This document shows, in pieces, positions 53,534 through 62,288 of a stretch of 64,000 nt of DNA. The stretch covers positions 744,001-808,000 of the forward strand of contig NZ_CP009889.1 of NCBI RefSeq assembly GCF_000788395.1. Direction: 5' to 3'. A program made the translations under genes and the position numbers. Numbering within the stretch: position 1 is the first letter of the stretch; every line of letters begins with the position of its first letter. This stretch comes from Pseudoalteromonas piratica. GTDB taxonomy: Bacteria > Pseudomonadota > Gammaproteobacteria > Enterobacterales > Alteromonadaceae. Below the pieces are notes generated by a model. That model was not told the DNA's origin. It searched no databases and saw only the letters and a program-made list of their open reading frames with translations.

Positions 53534-54253
53534 TTAAATACGGCGTTCATCACCATAATATTTGCCAGCAAGAATCTTTTGATAGAGTACATTGGCTTTT
53601 TCCGTCGCTTCTTCAACTTGCGAAGGAGACATTTTACGTTCGTCTAGCTTGCGGCTATGGCTTGCATCTTTATGCCCATTAAATTCAGCAATTGAATTCC
53701 AGATAAATGACATTTCTAAACTTTTATCAACACCTTGGCCTTCGAAGTACAAAAGGGCAAGATTAAATTGTGCAGCAGCATAGTTTTGTGCCGCGGCTTT
53801 TGTGTACCACTCTTTGGCTTGGAAGAAATCTTGGATAACGCCTGTGCCATTAGCGTACATAACACCTAAATTGAATTGTGCAGGTGCGAGCCCTTTCTTA
53901 GCGGATTGTTGATAAAGCGATGCAGCCATTTGCAAATCTTTTTTTACGCCTTTGCCATCTTCATATAAAGTCGCAAGTGCAAACATTGCATCCGCTTCAC
54001 CTAATTTTGCACCCTGTGAATAAATATCTGCGGCTTTTTTTGGGTCTCTTGCAATGCCATACCCAAATTCATGCATTTGGCCTAAGTGATACATGGCAGG
54101 ACCATAATTGTTTTCAACTAGATAATTAAAGTGAAAAAATGCAGTTTCAAAGTCACCTTCATTCGCGGCATCTATTCCTTTTTGTAAATCTGCTTTTGTG
54201 AAAAACGAAATGAAAACCAAGCTTATTATTAATAATTTTAATGTAAGTTTCAT
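53534..54253 (-). CDS. Sel1-repeat protein, exported
   Basis: A 239-residue protein with a signal peptide (MKLTLKLLIISLVFISFFTKA). Four to five Sel1/TPR-like repeats follow, each with a GDADAMFALA or PAQFNLGVMYANG type pattern (about 55-200). Sel1 repeats form helical scaffolds that bind other proteins. The protein is probably periplasmic. The gene begins 9 bases after the GGDEF-EAL gene and has its own AGGAA Shine-Dalgarno, so it is co-expressed with that cyclic-di-GMP enzyme. A periplasmic partner for the sensor is a reasonable guess. Confidence 0.88.
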   Translation of the reverse strand: MKLTLKLLIISLVFISFFTKADLQKGIDAANEGDFETAFFHFNYLVENNYGPAMYHLGQMHEFGYGIARDPKKAADIYSQGAKLGEADAMFALATLYEDGKGVKKDLQMAASLYQQSAKKGLAPAQFNLGVMYANGTGVIQDFFQAKEWYTKAAAQNYAAAQFNLALLYFEGQGVDKSLEMSFIWNSIAEFNGHKDASHSRKLDERKMSPSQVEEATEKANVLYQKILAGKYYGDERRI

Positions 54254-54262
54254 ATAAATTTC

Positions 54263-56221
54263 CTATTTTACGGAATGAAGTTTTGGCCTGTTTGATGGCT
54301 CGTTTTCTGGCAGCCAAATATTTGTCCCTGTGGCTGCTATATGATTTAAGTTGTTTCTCAACACTTTTGTACCCACGTTATTTGACGTTTCAGGTTTTGA
54401 TACTAAATAACCTTGTACACATTGAATACCCATTTTTCTGACTAGATCAAATTGCTCTGCACATTCAACTCCTTCAGCAACGACTTTAAGATTTAACTCT
54501 TTGCCAAGTTCACTGATAGATTGCAGTATTTTATTATATTTAGGATTGTCATTGGCTTGATCAATAAATAATTTGTCGATCTTAATCACATCTACGGGTA
54601 ACTCTGCAAGTGTGCATAATGAGCTGAAACCAGTTCCAAAATCGTCAATGGCAATAGTGATGCCTTGTTCACGGAGTTTTTGTAAACTGTCGATGGTGTC
54701 TTTGGAGGCTTCAATAAAACAAGACTCAGTAATCTCAAGCATGAGTGATTTAGGTGGCAACCCAACTTTGGTAATGGTTTCCATAACCCAGTCATGTAAG
54801 TTCCGGTGCTTTAATTGTACGCCAGATATATTCACCGAGATACGTACACGTGTCATACCCGCGTTAAACCAGGCTGACATCTGACGACATGCCTCAAATA
54901 AAATCCAGTCACCAAGATCAAGGATCAGATTGGATTCTTCTGCAATGGGAATAAACTCTGTCGGTGTAATTGTGCCTTCAACCGGGTGGTGCCATCTCAC
55001 TAAGCATTCAAAATAATCGATACTGCAGTCATCAACATGCACAATTGGTTGAAATGACAAGGTAAAATTATTACTGCCAAGTGCTAGGCGCATTTCTTCC
55101 AATAGGTAGTGATAGCGACGCATTTTACTACCCATCTCAGGCGAGTATACTCGGAATATCCCCCGACCATCAGTTTTGGCTCGGTACATAGCAACATCTG
55201 CCATTTGCAAGAGTGCGAATGGGGTTGATGCACTGTCTGGGTAAATCGCTATACCAATACTTGCGCCAATCTTGATAACTTTATTACCTAAGACAAAATC
55301 ACGCTCGATTTCCTGTAACACATTTTGTGCAACGTTTAATGCAACAGACGGATCAGTTAAGTCGTTAATGAAAATTGAAAACTCGTCGCCGCCTAAACGG
55401 GATAAGTTTTGTTCTATGCCGTTAATAGGGTGTTGGGAGGAGAGGTTATGGTTACGCACAATGGTGCGCAAGCGCTCAGCCACTTGAATCAACACCTCGT
55501 CACCAAAACTATGGCCAAACGAATCATTAACTTGTTTAAAACCATCAAGGTCTATGAACAGTAAAGCTTGTTTTTTCTCATTCTCTTCGGCATCTAATAA
55601 TTGTTCTTTAAGGTGGCCCAAATAAGCGTGTCTATCAGCAAGACCTGTCAATTTATCCTGAAAAATGCTTGTTTCGGTGTCTTTTTTATAACGCTCGACC
55701 GCATCGCTTAAGGAATTGATAGAGTGGTTTAATCTTGCAAGGTTATTTTCGGTTTCAAATTTTGGTAAATCGAGATTGAATGCACTGAGAAGGTTATCTG
55801 TCTTACTGTTAAGGATTGTCACAGCGTGATCAAAACGTTTTTGTTTTCTACTTGTTAAAATTAACGGAATAGTAATGGCAAGTGTTATCAACAAAAGCAA
55901 TGGAAAATTTGAAAAAAGCAACATTTCTGTCAATAGCTTCCTAATGGGTACTGCAACAACGCGTTCTTCATTCGCTTCTAATTGAATGTATGTCTGATTA
56001 TTTATACTGACAAAATCAATGTAACTAAACATTGAAGAGAAAAGCTCAGGTTGTTTTACATCAAGACTTGAAGGACTTAGCTCTACCTGCTGAATGGGTG
56101 AATCTTGGTGATATGATAATGCAATACCTTGCGTTAAAGACAAAGCTAAAATTAGATACGTGGCTAAAATACACCCTAATGTAACAATTACAACTCGGGA
56201 AATGGTTTTCATAATATGCAC
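54263..56221 (-). CDS. Membrane GGDEF-EAL protein with ECL variant of the EAL motif
   Basis: A 652-residue cyclic-di-GMP protein. Transmembrane helices lie at about 10-32 and 97-118, with a small periplasmic loop between. The GGDEF site is intact (277-281, RLGGDEF). In the EAL domain the first motif reads E405-C-L407 rather than EAL, keeping the glutamate; NISGVQL, EITES, DDFGTGFSS and VAEGVE are all present, so activity is still likely. I keep the GTG at 56221 because AGGA lies 7 bases before it; the ATG at 56212 has no clear site. It heads an operon with a Sel1 protein and an FKBP isomerase. Confidence 0.9.
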   Translation of the reverse strand: MHIMKTISRVVIVTLGCILATYLILALSLTQGIALSYHQDSPIQQVELSPSSLDVKQPELFSSMFSYIDFVSINNQTYIQLEANEERVVAVPIRKLLTEMLLFSNFPLLLLITLAITIPLILTSRKQKRFDHAVTILNSKTDNLLSAFNLDLPKFETENNLARLNHSINSLSDAVERYKKDTETSIFQDKLTGLADRHAYLGHLKEQLLDAEENEKKQALLFIDLDGFKQVNDSFGHSFGDEVLIQVAERLRTIVRNHNLSSQHPINGIEQNLSRLGGDEFSIFINDLTDPSVALNVAQNVLQEIERDFVLGNKVIKIGASIGIAIYPDSASTPFALLQMADVAMYRAKTDGRGIFRVYSPEMGSKMRRYHYLLEEMRLALGSNNFTLSFQPIVHVDDCSIDYFECLVRWHHPVEGTITPTEFIPIAEESNLILDLGDWILFEACRQMSAWFNAGMTRVRISVNISGVQLKHRNLHDWVMETITKVGLPPKSLMLEITESCFIEASKDTIDSLQKLREQGITIAIDDFGTGFSSLCTLAELPVDVIKIDKLFIDQANDNPKYNKILQSISELGKELNLKVVAEGVECAEQFDLVRKMGIQCVQGYLVSKPETSNNVGTKVLRNNLNHIAATGTNIWLPENEPSNRPKLHSVK

Positions 56222-56362
56222 TTTATAATCCTGCTAAACCTTCGCAAAATTCCATAAGCTGACAAGTACAGTATAGTTTATGAGCAAAGTGTTACCAGTT
56301 TTTATTTTTTCGCAATAATCTAGCATATTAATTGAATTAAATCTTTAAAATCATTAACATTT

Positions 56363-56393
56363 ATGGGCATGCTTGGTTAAGCAACATGCCCAT
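56363..56393 (-). terminator. Hairpin after the DUF3313 gene, possible terminator
   Basis: A 9-bp perfect stem (56363-56371 with 56385-56393) surrounds a 13-base loop, downstream of the DUF3313 stop on the minus strand. The following T content is modest, so it is a weak terminator or an RNA-stabilising hairpin. Confidence 0.55.
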
Positions 56394-56402
56394 GGTGAGA
56401 GG

Positions 56403-57095
56403 TTATTTTGAGCTCTCTTGTTGTGCTTGAAACAGTGCATTTTTAAGCGCATTTGACCAGCTTCGGTAAATTGTGCGTACATCACTCCAATTAAAAACTT
56501 GCGTATTTAAGCGCCAATTATCGTGAGCTGCTGCTCGATCAATAGACGTTGCAATTATCTCGTTTGTACCACCATCAACTAATGCTGCTTTCAATACCAT
56601 TGAACCTGCATTTTGAGTGTAGGTCTTACCATTGATGTTTTGATTTCGTCTCGAAGTTTCGATTGGCGCAGCGAGACGGATATCAGTAATCTCAATGTGT
56701 ACAACGAGTGTATTTTGGTCAATTGTATCTGAGTATTGCCAGGGTTGCTCATTGTTGAAAACATTTTTAGCCATTGTAATAAATTCAGATTCAAGCTTTC
56801 GTAGCCCTTCATCTGGAATGTCATATGTTGCATTGTATCCATCCCACTTTTTATCAATCTTCGGCGCTTTATAATTGTCTGGATGGTCGTTATTAGCAGA
56901 TATTTTTGCTATGTGCACAGATGTAAATTTATGCCAATCAACCCCAGGTTTGGCAAACGAGAGATCCATCTTAGAGTTTTCTATTTTAACTAAACCCTCA
57001 AACATAACATCATTTGGGTTAGTAGAAAGAGAGAGGGGTTGATTGGTACAACCTAGCAACATTGTGCTGAGTGTCAGTGGCAATAAAAAACGCAT
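56403..57095 (-). CDS. DUF3313-family lipoprotein
   Basis: A 230-residue protein with a lipoprotein signal ending LLGC (cysteine 16), so it is lipid-anchored at the cell envelope. The body begins with FEGLVKIENSKMDLSFAKPG and VDWHKFTSVHI, the pattern of DUF3313 proteins, which have a mixed alpha/beta domain of unknown function. It is monocistronic, divergent from cdd. No charged residue at position +2 suggests inner-membrane retention (residue after C is T), so the outer membrane is the default destination. Confidence 0.82.
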   Translation of the reverse strand: MRFLLPLTLSTMLLGCTNQPLSLSTNPNDVMFEGLVKIENSKMDLSFAKPGVDWHKFTSVHIAKISANNDHPDNYKAPKIDKKWDGYNATYDIPDEGLRKLESEFITMAKNVFNNEQPWQYSDTIDQNTLVVHIEITDIRLAAPIETSRRNQNINGKTYTQNAGSMVLKAALVDGGTNEIIATSIDRAAAHDNWRLNTQVFNWSDVRTIYRSWSNALKNALFQAQQESSK

Positions 57096-57234
57096 ACTTG
57101 TCCTTAGTGAAGTTATTTTACTTCACAAAAGGTAACGAGTTTTAAATATTTGTGTCAAGAGGACATTTGACCTTATTATTGCAAAGCAGCAATCGGTAGT
57201 GTTAACTGCCTTTTTAAAAGATTTCATCATTTAT

Positions 57235-58062
57235 ATGGCAACACATTCACAGTTTGAATCGGCTATAAAAAAATACACCGAACATAAATCCTTTCTCACG
57301 CGTGAAGAAGTCAATGCGCTATCGTCATTATTTGACGATGAAAAAGTCTTCTACGACGTTCTACTTAAATGGGTATCTGACTACGCAATTGCACCTATTT
57401 CAAATTTTCTTGTGGCAGCGTTAGCGCTTGAAAGTGGTGATCAGGGCAGATTGTTTTTTGGCGCTAACTTAGAGTTTGAATCTGAAGCACTAAGTTTGGT
57501 GGTACATGCAGAGCAAAGTGCAATTCATAATGCACTTATTCATAGTGCATCTAGTATTGAAAAATTAATTATAAATGCATCCCCATGTGGTTATTGCCGA
57601 CAATTTATTAATGAAATTGAGCACGATAAGCAACCCCAGATAAGTGTTCATGGTGAAGTAAAAACCATTCAAGATTATTTACCAGATGCGTTTGGGCCAA
57701 GTGATTTAGACAATAATTCACCGCTATTTTCACGTCCTTTTGACAAATGTTCAGAAATCGATGACTACTTTAAGCAAAGCTATGCTCCTTACTCCGGTAA
57801 TAGAGCTGCATGCCAAATAACAGAGGTAAATAACAAGACATATTTCGGCGTATATTTGGAAAATGCGGCTTACAGCCCAAGTCTATCGCCACTTCAGGCA
57901 GCATTAAACCAAATGCAATTACATAATCGAGAAACTGGCCTAGCAGGTATTGAATCCATTTATATAAGACAAAGCCATGGAAAAAGCAATCAGCAGGGAG
58001 TTGCAGTGGCTGTGGCTAATCGACTAGGGGAAGGTATTAAAGTAACATTTGAGGAAGTTTAA
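57235..58062 (+). CDS. cdd: Cytidine deaminase
   Basis: A 275-residue cytidine deaminase of the long, two-domain (E. coli-type) form. I start it at the ATG at 57235; an upstream GTG at 57199 would add 12 residues of no homology. The zinc ligands are in HAEQSAIHNAL and SPCGYCRQF, with the catalytic glutamate in HAE. The C-terminal half is the broken second deaminase domain. It converts cytidine to uridine, feeding Udp encoded by the convergent neighbouring gene. No Shine-Dalgarno is evident. Confidence 0.94.
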   Translation: MATHSQFESAIKKYTEHKSFLTREEVNALSSLFDDEKVFYDVLLKWVSDYAIAPISNFLVAALALESGDQGRLFFGANLEFESEALSLVVHAEQSAIHNALIHSASSIEKLIINASPCGYCRQFINEIEHDKQPQISVHGEVKTIQDYLPDAFGPSDLDNNSPLFSRPFDKCSEIDDYFKQSYAPYSGNRAACQITEVNNKTYFGVYLENAAYSPSLSPLQAALNQMQLHNRETGLAGIESIYIRQSHGKSNQQGVAVAVANRLGEGIKVTFEEV

Positions 58063-58073
58063 TACTTCCTCAA
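58049..58073. terminator. Hairpin over the cdd stop codon
   Basis: A 10-bp perfect stem (58049-58058 with 58064-58073) surrounds a 5-base loop and includes the cdd stop. It lies between the convergent cdd and udp genes. It lacks a clear T-run, so it may serve as a weak bidirectional terminator or a 3' stabiliser. Confidence 0.55.
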
Positions 58074-58083
58074 TTTAAGACGC

Positions 58084-58836
58084 TTAAATAAGATTTTCTG
58101 CTGTTTTCAATACAGCTTGTACGGCAATTTTCTCAACTTTTTGATGATCGATATCCGGAATTTCACTTCGCGTTCTATTCACCAATACACCTGCTACACA
58201 AGCTGCTTTTAGACCTAATGCTGAGCACATAGTAAATAGGGTTGCTGATTCCATCTCGTAGTTCATCACGCCGAGCTTTTGCCACTCATCAAAACTGCCT
58301 TGGAATGCCTTAGTGACGTAACCAGAATACGTATCATATCGCTCTTGTCCTGGGTAGAATGTGTCAGAAGATGCTGTAATACCGAGATGGTATGTTGCGC
58401 CGAGTTCATCACACGCTTTGACCATGGCCTGGGTGGCAAAAAAATCTGCAACGGCAGGGTATTGAATCGGTGCAAAATGTTGACTTGCGCCGTCTAAACG
58501 AACTGATGCGTGACTGACAAGTAAATCGCCTTCATTTATACCTGGTTGAATCGCCCCTGTAGTACCCACACGTAAAAAGGTTTGAATACCTAATTGAGCT
58601 AATTCCTCAACGGCAATTGATGTACTTGGGCCACCAATACCAGTTGAACAAACAACAACAGGTGTATTTTTCAAAAAGCCTAAATAGACATGATATTCAC
58701 GTGTCTTTGCGAGTGCTTTTGGTTTTTCAAGAAACTCAGCGATACGTTCAGCACGTGCTGGATCACCTGGGACAATGGCAATTGTAGCGCCTGACAGTTG
58801 TTCTCTATCTAAACCTAAATGGAATACTTTTTTCAT
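58084..58836 (-). CDS. udp: Uridine phosphorylase
   Basis: A 250-residue nucleoside phosphorylase, close in length and sequence to E. coli Udp. It shows VPGDPARAERIAEFL, TGIGGPSTSIAVEELA, LRVGTTGAIQ and the uracil-binding MNYEMESATLF. It splits uridine with phosphate into uracil and ribose-1-phosphate. It converges with cdd, which makes uridine. Upstream, between it and cobQ, is a dyad at 58885-58919 that could be an operator. No other phosphorylase gene is near. Confidence 0.96.
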   Translation of the reverse strand: MKKVFHLGLDREQLSGATIAIVPGDPARAERIAEFLEKPKALAKTREYHVYLGFLKNTPVVVCSTGIGGPSTSIAVEELAQLGIQTFLRVGTTGAIQPGINEGDLLVSHASVRLDGASQHFAPIQYPAVADFFATQAMVKACDELGATYHLGITASSDTFYPGQERYDTYSGYVTKAFQGSFDEWQKLGVMNYEMESATLFTMCSALGLKAACVAGVLVNRTRSEIPDIDHQKVEKIAVQAVLKTAENLI

Positions 58837-58884
58837 CCTTTATGCTCTTACTTGGCAAATATTAATAACAGTTTGAATTAACGT

Positions 58885-58919
58885 GCAAATTTGTAAAGGA
58901 CAATGGTCCGTAAATTTGC
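58885..58919. promoter_or_regulatory. Interrupted dyad between udp and cobQ
   Basis: Bases 58885-58892 and 58912-58919 are 8-base reverse complements. Inside, 58898-58901 and 58906-58909 form a further 4-bp pair around a 4-base loop. The position between divergent genes suits an operator or an RNA hairpin in the cobQ leader. No known regulator is assigned, and it is not a recognisable cobalamin riboswitch. Confidence 0.4.
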
Positions 58920-58951
58920 TAGTGTGCAGCAAAATTAAAAATGGGATTGTT

Positions 58952-60430
58952 ATGAAGGCCAAGCAAACTCTGATGGTACAAGGAACCACTTCTGATGCAG
59001 GTAAAAGTGTGTTAGTGGCTGCACTTTGCCGTATCTTGTCGAACCATGGTTACCGGGTGGCACCATTTAAACCACAAAATATGGCCCTCAATAGTGCAGT
59101 AACAAACGACGGTGGTGAAATTGGTCGGGCGCAAGCGGTTCAAGCTGAAGCCGCAAGAGTTGAAGCAACTGTGGATATGAACCCTGTACTGCTAAAGCCA
59201 AACTCAGATATAGGTGCACAGGTTATCGTTCATGGCAAATCAATAGGTAACTCTGATGCTGTGGATTACCATGCCATGAAACCCCAGCTATTGGGCGCTG
59301 TCCTTGAATCTCACAAAAGACTAAGTGAGGCGTTTGAGGTTGTGATTGTTGAGGGTGCGGGTTCACCTGCTGAAATTAACTTAAGAGATCGTGATATTGC
59401 TAATATGGGATTCGCGGAAGAAGCTGATTGCCCTGTTGTCATTGTTGCTGATATTGATAAAGGTGGCGTATTTGCACATTTAGTTGGTACCTATGAATTA
59501 TTATCGGAAACAGAAAAGGCAAGAGTAAAAGGGTTTATCATCAATAAATTTCGAGGTGATATTACACTCTTAAAGCCTGGCAATGATTGGCTTGAGCAAA
59601 AGCTCGGAGTGCCAGTACTTGCAACAATTCCGTTTATACCAAACCTCTACATTGAGCCAGAAGATGCACTCGATTTTAATCAAATTGTGACGACGCAAAA
59701 TATATTAAATGTAACAGTTGTGGTGTACCCGAGAATTTCGAATCATACCGATTTTGATGTATTACGTTTACACCCAAATATTAAACTGCATTATGCACGA
59801 AGCCCAAATCAAGTAAACGCGTGTGATTTACTGATCCTGCCTGGTTCTAAAAGTGTGATGGCTGATCTTGGTTACCTAATCACTGAAGGTTGGCAAACAT
59901 ATATTAATAGACACCTTCGCTATGGCGGTAAAATTTTTGCTATCTGCGGTGGCATGCAAATGTTAGGTGAAAAACTTTATGATCCTATGTGCATAGAATC
60001 ACATCAACGAGAAGTTACTGGTCTCGGTCACTTACCAATTCAAACAACACTGATGGCAAACAAAACACTTAACAAAACTAAAGGTGAATGTTTAGAAACG
60101 AATACTAAAGTATCTGGATACGAAATACATGCCGGCATAACCGAAGCGTTAGATGAGTGTGAACGTATTTTTAAGTTGGAAAATGGCGATTTTGAAGGGT
60201 ATCAATCTTCTGATAATCAAATAAAAGCCACTTACTTGCATGGTATTTTTGATAACCCTGAATATTTAACAACTATTTTAACTTGGGCTGGCATAGAAAA
60301 TATGACAAGCTTTGATTATGAAGCTGAAAAAGACAGGCAAATTGAAAAACTCGCGAATGCTGTGGAATGTGCATTACCAATTGAAAAGATAGAAAACTTA
60401 CTAAGCTTACCAAGGAATACGGCGAAATAA
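58952..60430 (+). CDS. cobQ: Cobyric acid synthase (adenosylcobyrinate amidotransferase)
   Basis: A 492-residue ATP-dependent amidase. I take the ATG at 58952, placing MKAKQTLMVQGTTSDAGKS and its P-loop at the N-terminus; an upstream frame is less likely. The N-terminal domain resembles dethiobiotin synthetase with KPQNMALNS. The C-terminal glutamine amidotransferase domain carries the cysteine in AICGGMQMLGE. It amidates four side chains of adenosylcobyrinic a,c-diamide. No other cobalamin genes are in the window, and the gene lacks a visible B12 riboswitch. Confidence 0.94.
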   Translation: MKAKQTLMVQGTTSDAGKSVLVAALCRILSNHGYRVAPFKPQNMALNSAVTNDGGEIGRAQAVQAEAARVEATVDMNPVLLKPNSDIGAQVIVHGKSIGNSDAVDYHAMKPQLLGAVLESHKRLSEAFEVVIVEGAGSPAEINLRDRDIANMGFAEEADCPVVIVADIDKGGVFAHLVGTYELLSETEKARVKGFIINKFRGDITLLKPGNDWLEQKLGVPVLATIPFIPNLYIEPEDALDFNQIVTTQNILNVTVVVYPRISNHTDFDVLRLHPNIKLHYARSPNQVNACDLLILPGSKSVMADLGYLITEGWQTYINRHLRYGGKIFAICGGMQMLGEKLYDPMCIESHQREVTGLGHLPIQTTLMANKTLNKTKGECLETNTKVSGYEIHAGITEALDECERIFKLENGDFEGYQSSDNQIKATYLHGIFDNPEYLTTILTWAGIENMTSFDYEAEKDRQIEKLANAVECALPIEKIENLLSLPRNTAK

Positions 60431-60712
60431 GATATCGCGAAACATTAACCAGTCACACATAAAACTGTAAAGGGGATACTGAAATGTGGCTGGTTTGTTT
60501 TTTTCAAATACAAAGTGACCAATCCAAGCAAAAAGGTAACCGATAATAAGCGCAATTAATACAAAATAAGGCGCACTAATAATAAGGGCATAGAGTAAAC
60601 ATAGAATGCTCAATAATGATCCAACAAAATGAAGTCGTCTACAAACCCGGTTTTGGTGTTGTGACAGGTAAAAAGGATAAAACGTCTTAAGCGAAGTGTA
60701 TTTCTCGGTCAT
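60407..60712 (-). CDS. DUF962 / Mpo1-like membrane protein
   Basis: A 101-residue protein started at the ATG at 60712; a GTG at 60736 is the alternative. The N-terminus TSLKTFYPFYLSQHQNRVCR followed by RLHFVGS contains the family's conserved HxxxxxRxxHxxG pattern, and GHFVFEKNKPATF the second conserved block. Two or three membrane helices lie between. Yeast Mpo1 of this family is an iron-dependent dioxygenase acting in fatty-acid alpha-oxidation; bacterial members are untested. Its 3' end overlaps cobQ by 24 bases, convergent. Confidence 0.85.
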   Translation of the reverse strand: MTEKYTSLKTFYPFYLSQHQNRVCRRLHFVGSLLSILCLLYALIISAPYFVLIALIIGYLFAWIGHFVFEKNKPATFQYPLYSFMCDWLMFRDILFRRIPW

Positions 60713-60791
60713 GTTAATTGAACTTTTATTTTGCACTTAGAGAACAATTTAATTATTGTAGATTTTTAACTCTAAATGAATTTTTTAGCGC

Positions 60792-61241
60792 ATGCAATTA
60801 AGACGTTTTCTTTTATTATGTTGTCTCTTTTTAAACCTTTCTTCATATGCATATGAGAGGGCAGCGTCTGAGCAGTTGATGAGTGAAAACCTTGTTTCCT
60901 TCATTAGATTTAACGACACTTTACAATCAGAATCAGATATCAATCGCCTATCAGCACTCACCACAGATGATTTTCAGTACTATCAGCCTAGTTTTAATAT
61001 TCACTTGTCAAAAGAACAGTGGTTGATGGCACTAAAAGAACGATTGTCAGTTAACCAAACTCGCAGTGTAAAAACAGATATTGTTCAAACTGAATTTGCA
61101 CTCAACGTGGCATTTGTAAGACAAAGCAGTCGATGGGAGCAACAGATAAACGGTAAGTGGTATGCAAGATCGAGTGATAATCTAACGACTTTGTTTGAAT
61201 TCTCTAACGGCAAAATTAGTGCCGTTAGAGAATATTGGTAA
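60792..61241 (+). CDS. Exported NTF2-like protein of unknown function
   Basis: A 149-residue protein with a signal peptide (about 1-19, ending SSYA). The following 130 residues have the helix-strand pattern of the NTF2/SnoaL fold (LSALTTDDFQYYQPSFNIHL, WEQQINGKWYARSSDNLTTL), used by small lyases, isomerases and binding proteins. No catalytic pair is obvious. Its last codons (61199-61233) lie within a perfect 13-bp hairpin. It is convergent with the M48 gene with no gap. Fold assignment is by eye. Confidence 0.6.
   Translation: MQLRRFLLLCCLFLNLSSYAYERAASEQLMSENLVSFIRFNDTLQSESDINRLSALTTDDFQYYQPSFNIHLSKEQWLMALKERLSVNQTRSVKTDIVQTEFALNVAFVRQSSRWEQQINGKWYARSSDNLTTLFEFSNGKISAVREYW
61199..61233. terminator. 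Perfect 13-bp hairpin inside the 3' end of the NTF2-like gene
   Basis: Bases 61199-61211 and 61221-61233 are exact reverse complements around a 9-base loop, ending 5 bases before the stop codon. Convergent genes abut here, leaving no other room for a terminator, so the coding end may have been recruited for this. T content after the stem is moderate on both strands. Confidence 0.6.
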
Positions 61242-62288
61242 TCAATTAATTTGTTTGAAACGTTTTGCCCTTTCTATTCTTTCTTTGATAGCGGGGTGTG
61301 AGCTAAGGTAGTGAATTATATTCTGAGTCGATTCAGCGTTATCATCTTCAAAACTCGCCATTGCATCCGCAAAAGCACTCGCTTTAAAGCCTAATTTTTC
61401 CATGTTTCTTAATGCAAATTCATCTGCCTCAGTTTCCATATCACGTGAAAAACTTGCTTGGATAACCGCTGAACTGGCACCGACCATTAATTCGCCAACT
61501 GTTTCTAAGTCCCCCAACAATAACGCAAAAACAATAGCATTAGTTAAGGATTGCGCGACTAAACGAAGGCTATGCTTGTCCTGAACATGTCCAATTTCAT
61601 GTAATATAATTGCTGTTAGCATGCTATCAAATGCGGTGTTTGGGTGGGTTTGTGCGTACTTTTCTAATTGCTTGATTAATCCATCAGTCACGATAACCGT
61701 ACCATCAGGTAAGGCTAATGCGTTTGCTCCAAAATAGTCACTTTCTCGGAAATAAATTTGGTATTTCTGTGTATCCAAATTCAATGTATTTAGCGTGCTA
61801 GTAAAAAGCGCATTAATCTGTTCGTTTGTTTCATCGTCCAGCTTTGATGGCGAGAGGAATGTTTCTTCGAGAATGGTAAAAGACTGTTCACCCATATAGA
61901 CTGCAATGTTATCAGGAAGCCACTCCACACTTTTACTCGCTAGTTTTGGCATTGCGACCATTATGAGCCAATAAACAAGTAGGGGAGCTAGCACAATTGC
62001 AGCGAATACAGATGCACGGTTACTTTCAAGTAGGCTTGCAAATGAACCACGTTGTTTTGCCTGCCGCCAGTTTTTATCAAGTGGAATGAATAGGTCACCA
62101 TTTTCAAACCGTATTTCAGTGGCGATGCCCGGAATTGCATCACTATATTGAACACTTGATTGTGCGTGTGAGCCTTGTTCAACACCCTCTACGATAATAT
62201 TAATGTGGTGTGCAGTTATCGCTAATTGAGCAATGCGCGATTGCGCATTGCCAGAACGATAAAGTTGTCCTTCAACTATCTGTGACAT
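61242..62288 (-). CDS. M48-family membrane metalloprotease
   Basis: A 348-residue protein with an N-terminal small domain (about 1-75), a membrane helix (about 88-110, ASVFAAIVLAPLLVYWLIMV), and a peptidase domain in which HEIGHVQDKHSL (zinc motif HExxH) and ETEADEFALRNM (third ligand) are conserved, as in HtpX/BepA-type M48 peptidases. It would cleave membrane or periplasmic proteins. Its ATG shares one base with the stop of the yjgN-like gene (TGATG), so the pair is translationally coupled. The NTF2-like gene is immediately convergent. Confidence 0.9.
   Translation of the reverse strand: MSQIVEGQLYRSGNAQSRIAQLAITAHHINIIVEGVEQGSHAQSSVQYSDAIPGIATEIRFENGDLFIPLDKNWRQAKQRGSFASLLESNRASVFAAIVLAPLLVYWLIMVAMPKLASKSVEWLPDNIAVYMGEQSFTILEETFLSPSKLDDETNEQINALFTSTLNTLNLDTQKYQIYFRESDYFGANALALPDGTVIVTDGLIKQLEKYAQTHPNTAFDSMLTAIILHEIGHVQDKHSLRLVAQSLTNAIVFALLLGDLETVGELMVGASSAVIQASFSRDMETEADEFALRNMEKLGFKASAFADAMASFEDDNAESTQNIIHYLSSHPAIKERIERAKRFKQIN

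Noticed and set aside
58837..58951. Cobalamin riboswitch before cobQ
   Set aside because: The gap is only 115 bases and lacks a recognisable B12-box; only a simple dyad is seen.
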